NCBI GenBank assembly: GCA_000467715.1
Contig: AJFK01000121.1
Span: forward strand, 1 to 26,961
DNA length: 26,961 nt
From: Hysterium pulicare CBS 123377
Lineage: Eukaryota; Ascomycota; Dothideomycetes; Hysteriales; Hysteriaceae
Reading direction: 5' to 3'
Shown piece by piece: positions 19,798 through 26,961 of the stretch; the stretch's first letter is position 1, and each line of letters starts with the position of its first letter. The position numbers were made by a program, and so were the translations under genes. The notes beneath the pieces are model-generated. The model was not told the DNA's origin. It saw nothing but the letters and a program-made list of their open reading frames with translations, and ran no database searches.

Positions 19798-20375
19798 CTA
19801 TTCAACACCGACCGTCTCTTTCGCCTTTGCCAACGTCGTCTTGACCTCCGGCAACGCCGCTATCCCCACCTTCCCCCCAACCCTCACAATGTTCTCCTTA
19901 TAAGGATGCGCCAACCCCTCAAAAGCCTTCAACCTCGCCAACCTAACCTTCCTCAACCTATTTTTCGGCAACATACCACTAACAGCCTTCCTCAGCACCT
20001 CAGCGCCTCCCCACTTCGCAAACATCCTATCCATGGTGATTTCCTTTAGACTGCCCGGCCGCGTCGTGTGCGTGTAGTATTTTTTCTGGAAGCGCTTTTT
20101 GCCTGTCGTGTGTAGGTCGTGGCACCCTACCGCAACCACGTAGTCACCGCAGTCGGTCGATGGGTCGTAGATTGGTTTGTGTTTGCCCATTAGGGCGAGC
20201 GCTATGGAGCTTGCTATGCGACCGAGGGATCGTGGATCGGCGCCTACATCGACGAGGTGCCATGTTCGGGAGTATGCGAGGCGGGTCTGATAGGATAGTA
20301 AATTAGTATGCAATGGATTGAATGGAAATTCCTGGGATGAGATGGAAGACTTACTCTGCCTACGGTTTGAGACAT
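19798..20375 (-). CDS. MRPL23: Mitochondrial large-subunit ribosomal protein uL13m (MRPL23)
   Basis: Two exons: a 21-nt first exon 20355-20375 (MSQTVGR) and 19798-20286. The 68-nt intron (20287-20354) starts GTAAGT, has a TACTAAT branch-like site and ends CAG. The product has 169 residues. The ribosomal L13 fold is evident: TRLAYSRTWHLVDVGADPRS leads into the conserved LMGKHKPIYDPSTDCGDYVV, then the GKKRFQKKYYTHT and GSLKEIT segments, and the basic GMLPKNRLRKVRLARLKAF region. The first exon was chosen because the unspliced frame upstream of TRLAY is not conserved-looking, whereas the spliced start is typical of fungal homologues. Mitochondrial location follows from the family; no classical cleavable presequence is obvious. 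It is divergent from the CCS gene across a gap of about 330 bp. Confidence 0.95.
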
Positions 20376-20704
20376 GCTGCCCGATGGCCAACGGGGCTAG
20401 ACTTTCCTTGTTACTTATACCCGAATTCTCGAAGTCTCGAAGCCCCGGATGGTTTGGCTCAATGGATGACGAGGGCTGTGTAGCTGTAGGTGTAGTGAAT
20501 ATATGGTGGAGGACGGAACTCAGAAATTCGCGCCAAGATTGCTCGGCGCGACCGGAGATGCCTACACGTGACCGTCCGATGATTTCAAAGCCGCCACTAC
20601 CTAGGCAAGGACTTCACAATAGGAATATCTCCATGCTATGTGACAATATCTGCGAGTTCAAACGGTCCTTTCTGAGATTCGGAAAATCTATCCCAATTGC
20701 CAGC
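20376..20704. promoter_or_regulatory. Short divergent promoter of uL13m and CCS genes
   Basis: About 330 bp separate the uL13m start from the candidate CCS start. A CACGTG E-box-type palindrome, extended to CACGTGAC, lies at 20565-20570, about 190 bp from the uL13m ATG. Cbf1/bHLH-type factors bind this core in fungi. A frame running through the region is not supported as a gene. Confidence 0.45.
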
Positions 20705-21714
20705 ATGATACCATCTTTCGAAGTAAGACCCGCCGACTGATATCCTTTAGCGATTCCAGATTTGCAGTTCGGCTAGTTGGCTTTCCAATTGCAAACATTC
20801 TATTCAAATACAGGTTTCTGACTGACATAGACTACTTTTGCAGTTCCACTATCCTGCGAATCTTGCATCAAAGATGTGTCAGGCTCACTATACAAGCTCG
20901 ATGGTTCGACAGCCAATTTCAATTCTCAGATTTCTAAGATGACTAACACTACAATCAGGCATCCATAATGTCACCGCGAACCTGAAGGACCAACTAGTAT
21001 CTATCGAGGGAACAGCAGCGCCTTCGGCGATTGTAGAGGCCATTCAAGCTACCGGGCGAGATGCGATTCTACGTGGTACTGGAAAGTCGAACAGTAAGTC
21101 TATTCACCCACAGCGAGCGAGCGATACAAGAGTGTACGATGACAAGTCCAAAATGAAGAGTTCAGATGATAAGTTTCTCTGGGTCGGCATTAACTGAGGC
21201 TTCTTTAGGTGCCGCTGTATGCATATTAGAGTCACATGCTCCGAACATGGAGAACAAAGTCAAGGGGCTGATTCGTATGGTGCAAGTCGCTTCAAATCTA
21301 ACGATTGTGGACTTGAGCATTCGAGGGCTATCACCAGGAACATATCACGCTACAGTCCGAGAACGTGGGGATATCTCAGAAGGCCCAGAGTCAACCGGGC
21401 CAATATGGGAGGCAGTCAAGGCAAAGAAGGAGGGCACCACGTCTCGGGGCATTTTTGGAACAGTGCAGGTGGGGAAAGGAGGTGTGGGTTCTGTCTTCCT
21501 AGACAGGCCTATTCAGATTTGGGAGATGATCGGTCGCAGCATCGTGGTAGCGAGACAGCAGGACGGGAAATTCGACAAGAATGATGAAGACACGTTGGTT
21601 GGCGTCATCGCTCGCAGTGCAGGCGTGTGGGACAATGATAAAACGGTTTGCTCGTGCTCGGGCAAGACTGTATGGGAGGAGAGAAAAGAGCAAGTAGACA
21701 AGGGCATGCTATGA
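20705..21714 (+). CDS. CCS1: Copper chaperone for Cu/Zn superoxide dismutase (CCS)
   Basis: Well-supported exons are 20844-20903, 20959-21093 and 21209-21714. They join in frame with introns 20904-20958 (donor GTTCGA, weak) and 21094-21208 (GTAAGT, branch TTAACTGA). The heavy-metal-associated domain starts PLSCESCIKDVSGSLYKLDG with the copper-binding CxxC. Next come NLKDQLVSIEGTAAPSAIVE and AIQATGRDAILRG. The middle is an SOD-like domain (AAVCILESHAPNMENKVKGL onward), and the tail has the CxC motif of CCS domain III (TVCSCSGKTVWEER). CCS loads copper into Sod1 and helps form its disulfide. The first exon(s) are unresolved. An ATG at 20705 (MIPSFE) followed by GTAAGA is the likely start. One frame-consistent path uses 20705-20722 and 20777-20813, giving FQLQTFYSNT before VPLSC, but it needs an improbably short 30-nt intron at 20814-20843. 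Confidence 0.88.
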
Positions 21715-23584
21715 GTATTGATAGGCTTGAGCCTTGATTCACAAAAGGGAAATTAGGCTTCGCTGAATCTTACCCATGTCACATCTGTGGTGTCGATATA
21801 GACCTTCGTCGGTGGCTGGTTTCTGATACGAGTTCTTGGCAATATCCCTATCCCTTTCTCTCAATGCAGTCTACAATGCCTTTGAGGAATCTGTCTACGC
21901 AGTTGCCAACTTTGCTATGCAGAATCAAAGCCGCCACCTCTAGCTCGGTTTCTTCGGGATTAATAAACTTTTTCATCAGGGTCTAAGGGAGAGAAACTCG
22001 AACAGAAACTATCGTACGATAAACACGTGTACGCATACAGGTAAACGGAACAACATCAGGAGATATCTGAGAAACTCAGGGTAGTCCCGTGGTATCCGTG
22101 AGGATTTAGAATTTGAAACATACAACCACGTCACTTATCTAATCTCCGTCACCCTGGACTAGAAGAATGGAAGGTACGTTAGGATTCGTATAAGGACGAA
22201 ACTGAGACGTTCTTGGAGGGAAAAGATATTCTGATCTAGCAACGAGGAGATACCAGGACGCACAATTTTCCTTGCTTCAAGCTTTGAAGCCTGACCACGT
22301 ACAAACCATCTGCGACTTCACGCTTGCACTTGGCGTACGCATGTAACTAGTCATAAAAAGCCGAATAACATTCACCTTGATTTGCGGACCTTATCGATGA
22401 GGCGCAAGCAGAAGAAGTCCGAAACGGTGCTGGTGCTGGGTTTGGCATGAGGAAACGCACTTCAGGAGTTTGATGGCAGGCTTCGCGAAACTTCAGCATC
22501 ATGCAGCTTGACTAGCCCGGCATCCTTCCGCTGAGTGAACAGTGTTGCTGGATGGATGAGGTGTTCATCACGTGTGTCTCAGCAGCTCTCAGCAGAGAAA
22601 TTGTCGTCGTTACAGACGTCAAAGCCTCAAACCAAATCTGATACCGATGCCGGCTCAGAACGGAGACGGCGAGCTTGGCATCGCACAAGATACCGGCAAT
22701 AGTGATGTTGTTGAGAGGAGGAGAAGAGAAGAAGTGAAGGGCGACAGACTGAGGCTGGAGAGAATTGCGGAAGAGAGTGGACGTGGCCGGCTTTCAGCCA
22801 TCTCTCGAGGTTGGATGCGGCGTGGTCGTGATGGTGGACGCGTGCTGGCGTTCATGTTCGGCGCTTCGAGGGGGCGCTAGAGTGGCAGCCATGGCCAATG
22901 ACGACGACCAATTGCTCAGTAACGGCCCCCTGCAACACCAACCCAGCCTGACACGTCCTGCGACAAGACGGCGATGGCTGAGGGCTTGGAGCCGATGGAG
23001 CTTCCTGGGCACCGTAACAGGCTATCCTATTACTTTGGTCTCATGCCTTGCCGCCAGGCACTCCGCCGTGCAGGCGTCTTCCTTCTTTCGAGTCCTTCTC
23101 TTCTCCTGTGCTACCCACCTTACCCAGCTTCTGCGGCATTGAACAGCAGATGCATACTGTCCTTAACTGGTTGTGTTTGCCTTCTTCCTCTTGAACTTGT
23201 CTCTCCTTACTACTATTCTCCTCTACCCGGCCTCTTGGGGACAGTCTGACTGCAGATAATCGGCTATCTAATCGAACGCGAGCGAACCGTGACCATCGCG
23301 AACACCCCGCAGAGTGCTAAAAAAGCCCAGGCGGCTACAGTAATTGGCACGCAAATCAATACGGCCACGCCAGCTCCAGGTCACATTTCGGGTTATCGGC
23401 CTCTAGGCAATTCGTTGTGAGGCGTAGAAGTGGGAAAGGAATATTATTCCATTGCTCGCCCTGGACCTCTCTTGCATCTCCAACATCCGTACTACTCCAG
23501 ACCCTGTTCGCGAAGACCACGTATACTCCTAGTGCAGACCGTGTACTGCAGAGCAATTTGTAGACACCTCTCACAGCCCTCGCT
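21715..23584. other. Intergenic and noxR upstream region
   Basis: No recognisable gene. Frames up to about 125 codons around 22570-23250 lack domains and overlap on both strands. The 16-nt sequence GACAGTCTGACTGCAG at 23240-23255 recurs exactly at the 3' end of noxR intron 1 and could be the acceptor of a 5'-UTR intron. Two CACGTG palindromes lie at 22024 and 22569. The last few hundred bases are probably the noxR 5' UTR and core promoter. Confidence 0.5.
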
Positions 23585-25381
23585 ATGTCGCTAAAGCAGG
23601 TACGCAGCTTCTTGCATTTCCCAAAGCAGATATATGAAATCGCTGACAGTCTGACTGCAGGAAATCGAAACCTGGGTGGCGGCTCTTGGCCACTACGACA
23701 ACAATGAATTCGACGAGGCCCTAAAGTCTTTTGACGGCATTTCCGATACTTCCAAGATTCTATTCAATTGCGGTGTCATCCATGCGACCCTAGGAGAGCA
23801 CGAGAAGGCTGTAAGAATACTTGCGCTTGAGGAGCTTTTGATTAGTATACTGAACATGACTAGGTGGATTGCTACCAGCGCGCTGTGCGGCTGGACCAAT
23901 ACCTCGCCGTTGCCTACTTCCAACAGGGTGTTTCGAATTTCTTGATGGGCGACTTCGAGGAAGCACTAGCAAACTTCAATGACACTCTGCTTTATCTCCG
24001 CGGCAACAACAATATCGACTATGAACAATTGGGTCTGAAGTTCAAGCTGTACTCTTGTGAAGTCCTTTTTAATCGAGGGCTGTGCTATATCTACCTTCAG
24101 CAGAAAGATGCTGGCATGCAAGATCTTTCCTTCGCAGCTAAGGAGAAAGTCGTCCCAGATCACGATGTTATTGACGAGGCGATCAGGGAGCAAGCAGAGG
24201 TAAAACCCCCTTGGTTTTCAAAATGGCATAATCTGATTGAATTAGGGTTATACTGTCTTCTCCATACCCGTCGGAATTGTCTACCGACCGAACGAAGCTA
24301 AAGTGAAGAACCTGAAGACAAAAGACTACCTAGGAAAAGCTCGGTTGGTCGCCGCTTCCGACAGAGCAAATGCATTCACTGGTTTCGCTGGATCGGAAAT
24401 CAAGAGAATGAACCAGGAAGCCACAGGAGTCAGTGCGAAGGACGACAGAACAGATGACAAGATTTCCTATGCTGCAACAAATCTCGTCAAGCCAAATCTT
24501 CAGAGCAGGGCACGGCAGCAATCCGAACCGCCTATCAACCGCAACATGTTCCCTCCAACTCCTCCACCAGAGGCCGATAACAGACAATCTGGCGGCAGTA
24601 ATGGGCAAATGACGCGCGCACAATCCGTTCGTGGCGGTGGACCTAAACCACAACCACTTAATCTTGGACGAGCAGCTTTTGACCAGGGTGAACAACCTAG
24701 ACGGATGCCAACACGATCGGCCTCTGAACGTCCTCGTCCCTCTCGACAAGAATCAATTTCTAGCCGAGCACGCGACCCCATGGTTCGGCGCGAGCGCAAT
24801 CAATCTCGTACGCGCATGGGCTCCGATGAAGAATATGACGACTATGCAGACGAACTTTATGATTCTTACCAACCACGCTCCAACCGACCATCTTACTCAC
24901 GATCACGGACAACCAAGACCCAAAAGCCCATGTATATTGACGAAGAGGAAGAGGAAGACTACTCCGATGACGTTGAGGATGCCGAATTCGAGATGGTCTC
25001 ACGATCAAAGACGCGGCGGAGGTCGCCGGTACGACAGCCTGCTTCCCGGCGCTCCGAGATTAGTAAAATTCGTGTCAAGGTGCATGCGGATGATACTCGC
25101 TATGTGTTTATCGAGTCGAACAAATCTATGCGTGATTTCGTGGCGCAGATACGTGAGAAGTTCGGCTTGAGGCAGAACTTCAAGGTCAAGATCAAGGACG
25201 ATGAAGATATGATTACGATGGCGGACCAGGATGATCTGGATATGGCTATCCAGAATGCGAAGTCCGCTGCCAGGAGGGAGAGGGCGGAGATGGGGAAGAT
25301 GGAGGTGAGTCTCATAATCCACCCCAATCATCTCTACTGAGTGCTAACAAATTTCATTAGGTTTGGATACAAGAAGTATAG
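23585..25381 (+). CDS. noxR: NoxR, p67phox-like regulator of fungal NADPH oxidases
   Basis: Five exons: 23585-23599, 23661-23810, 23864-24199, 24246-25304 and 25361-25381. All introns (46-61 nt) are GT-AG and the spliced frame is 526 residues. Residues about 3-155 form TPR repeats, including LGHYDNNEFDEALKSF and AVAYFQQGVSNFLMGDFEEA. This surface binds Rac GTPase in p67phox. Exon 4 opens with GYTVFSIPVGIVYRP, which matches the p67phox activation segment that engages the oxidase. A disordered middle contains NMFPPTPPPE (about 266-276) and many Arg/Ser residues. A PB1 domain follows at about 441-526, with KDDEDMITMADQDDLDMA as the acidic OPCA-like part, and the product ends WIQEV. The SH3 domains of human p67phox are absent, as in other fungal NoxR. 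NoxR activates NoxA and NoxB at the membrane to make superoxide for hyphal differentiation and, in pathogens, infection. Confidence 0.96.
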
Positions 25382-26359
25382 ACGATACCCAGCAATGACT
25401 CAGATTTCATGCAGAAATCCTTGCTATTTTCCTTACACATCTATCTACTTCTCCTGTGGAGATTTTTTAGGATCTAAACCAACTCTTGTGTAATGTCAAT
25501 GTGATTCTCAGCGAGCATCATATATCAATTGGTATCTTTTCCGGCGTTTTATTTATACATTTGCTTTTTCAAAGTAAAGGGGTGTCTGAAGCGTTTTACA
25601 TAAAGAGTAGCGTATTGGCTTAGAAAGACAGGGCTGGATTGGACCACCTTGAGAGATGATTTGGGATGTAATTATGGGTGTGATATGAATACGTACACAC
25701 ATATGGAATGAGAGAAATCAGCATATCAAGCTATGTCTGACTTGTGACTAGCAGTGACTTGATGGTTCGAATTGTACGAATGAGGTAGGTAGTCTTGTAG
25801 AGGATAGATCTAAGAGAAGGCAAGGTAAACGGATGAGATCAGTAATGGTCGTATTTCCGTCTCGTATTTCGAGGGTTTCGAGTTGTTTCGTCCGAACGAC
25901 TTCGCTTCCTCCTAACTTCGTTCCCAAATTTCCGTACCCCAGCCCATACTCAGACATGGGTGCTTTCTCATCACCTTCTCGTAAGATGCTTATCCACATT
26001 CACCGTGACTATATCACATCACTTATCCATACAACTCCGACTCTGAACAACGATGCGCACGTTTCAACTTTCGGAGTGGGGGGGAGGAGGAAGGAGGAGA
26101 AGAGTTAAACGCTATATCTCCATACATCCCCCAAAAAGGTGATCCCATTATTATGATACAGTTTCCGAACCCACACCTCGTCTATCAACCCATTGATAAT
26201 ACACCAATATCTGTACAGCCGAAGCAAAAGTATTGCATTTCCATGAAGGGGAATCCTCGACCCCGGATCACAACCTAATCTCCGAGTTCTCCTCGATGTA
26301 TGTGTGCTCTGATAACCACACTCCCTCTTCACCAAACCCGTAATATAATATCATGTCAT
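25382..26359. other. Intergenic between noxR and TOM6-like genes
   Basis: These are convergent 3' flanks. An AT-rich stretch follows the noxR stop. Frames of up to about 90 codons on both strands have no recognisable domain. I see no gene here. Confidence 0.55.
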
Positions 26360-26654
26360 CTATGCCGGCAACAGAATCTCGCTCCAGCTACTGTGTAAGA
26401 ACGCTACGCCGACCTAGAAATTTCATCATATCCATCAGTTCACAGGTTCTTCAAATAGGCCCCCAAATGCAAATCCCCATCCTTCTTCCCACACAGTGCT
26501 CCTCGTCTTCGAGAAGGAGAAAACTTACCGCGAACATCCCGACTGCTGTTACCACGCTTCGGTTCTCCGACGATGTGAGGTTGTAGTAGACGCTTTGGAC
26601 GTAGTTGGGTTCGGCGGCTTCGCGGCGAGGTGTGATGGTTCGTTTGGGAGGCAT
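26360..26654 (-). CDS. TOM6: Small single-TM protein, probable TOM6 of the mitochondrial import complex
   Basis: Two exons: 26529-26654 and 26360-26413. The 115-nt intron (26414-26528) starts GTAAGT, has GAACTGATG near its 3' end and finishes CTAG. The spliced product has 59 residues. A basic N-terminus (MPPKRTITPRREAAEPNYVQ) is followed by a soluble helix containing NLTSSENRSVVTAVG and a C-terminal membrane helix across the splice junction (GMFAVGVAFLHSSW), ending EILLPA. Basic start, SSENRSVV-type segment and a tail-anchor of about 60 residues match my recollection of fungal Tom6, a small subunit that stabilises the TOM outer-membrane translocase. Another tiny TOM subunit such as Tom5 is the main alternative. 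Without splicing the frame runs into an unrelated hydrophilic extension. A CACGTG lies about 140 bp upstream. Confidence 0.75.
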
Positions 26655-26961
26655 GGTGGGTTCGTGGGGGAAGGTAATGGAGGCGGTGATGAGATGTTGT
26701 AGCGATTCGGGTTGTGGTGAGCTTGGTTGATGTAGTGGAGTTTACTTTCAATCGGATGGAAACTTATTTTTGCCGACGCAACGCCAAGTATCACGTGGTT
26801 TCGCTTGAACTAGGGGTTGACATGAAGGACGCCCTCTTGATAGCTCGACATGTCGTCGTCAAGTCGTATCTGGTGAATGACTGAATGAGACCCATATTAA
26901 GAGGGCTTGATGGTCTCCAACACTCTTTGTGTATTCCAAGGCGGCAGGCCGCAGTGCGGTA
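26655..26961. promoter_or_regulatory. TOM6-like gene upstream region
   Basis: The last 307 bp lie upstream of the minus-strand TOM6-like gene. CACGTG at 26792-26797 sits about 140 bp from its ATG. No further gene is visible before the window ends. Confidence 0.45.

Noticed and set aside
22572-23249. Overlapping frames of 60-125 codons upstream of noxR
   Set aside because: Arg/Gly/Ser-rich and overlapping on both strands with no conserved motif; probably promoter and 5' UTR sequence.
1-26961. Search by eye for transposons, LTRs, long inverted repeats and dispersed 5S rRNA
   Set aside because: No reverse transcriptase, integrase or transposase motifs, no long terminal repeats and no 5S-like sequence were seen. 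Short or heavily mutated copies could be missed without computation.

Overview
The window looks like nuclear DNA from a filamentous ascomycete (Pezizomycotina). Short introns (46-115 nt in the well-supported models) carry fungal GTAAGT-type donors and mostly CTRAC/CTAAC-like branch sites. It encodes NoxR, the NADPH-oxidase regulator found in filamentous fungi but absent from budding yeasts, and a peroxisomal uricase whose promoter contains an Aspergillus-type UaY site. The protein wording reminds me of Leotiomycetes, but that is an impression, not a test. I see no transposon, viral fossil, CRISPR array, rRNA or convincing tRNA.

Layout. 1-2456: no recognisable gene. 2457-3134 (-): conserved-looking, uncharacterised acidic protein. 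3235-9506: a 6.3 kb stretch with no recognisable gene, holding several short tandem repeats and one unusually long orphan ORF (5182-6051, +). 9507-11174 (-): RING-RING-LON protein. 11175-13051: intergenic. 13052-17101 (-, 3 exons): Rictor/Ste16/Avo3, the TORC2 scaffold. 17102-18360: divergent promoter with a UaY site and GATA sites. 18361-19373 (+, 3 exons): uricase ending in SKL. 19798-20375 (-, 2 exons): mitochondrial ribosomal protein uL13m (MRPL23). About 20705-21714 (+, several exons): CCS, the copper chaperone for Cu/Zn superoxide dismutase. 21715-23584: intergenic and noxR upstream region. 23585-25381 (+, 5 exons): NoxR, the p67phox-like regulator. 26360-26654 (-, 2 exons): a TOM6-like small mitochondrial outer-membrane protein.

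The spliced models were built by hand from the sequence. Those for Rictor (1316 aa), uricase (302 aa), uL13m (169 aa), NoxR (526 aa) and the TOM6-like protein (59 aa) keep frame across every intron and end at family-typical lengths. The 5' exon(s) of CCS remain unresolved.

Functional theme. Three genes within about 7 kb concern reactive oxygen: uricase (makes H2O2 in peroxisomes), CCS (activates Cu/Zn SOD) and NoxR (switches on superoxide production). Two neighbours act in mitochondria (uL13m, TOM6-like), and Rictor/TORC2 is a growth and stress signalling hub. I see no evidence of an operon-like or biosynthetic cluster. I did not find a clearly undescribed system; the most checkable leads are the UaY site, the gene-poor 6.3 kb with its 289-codon ORF, and the duplicated palindromic splice-acceptor sequence upstream of noxR.
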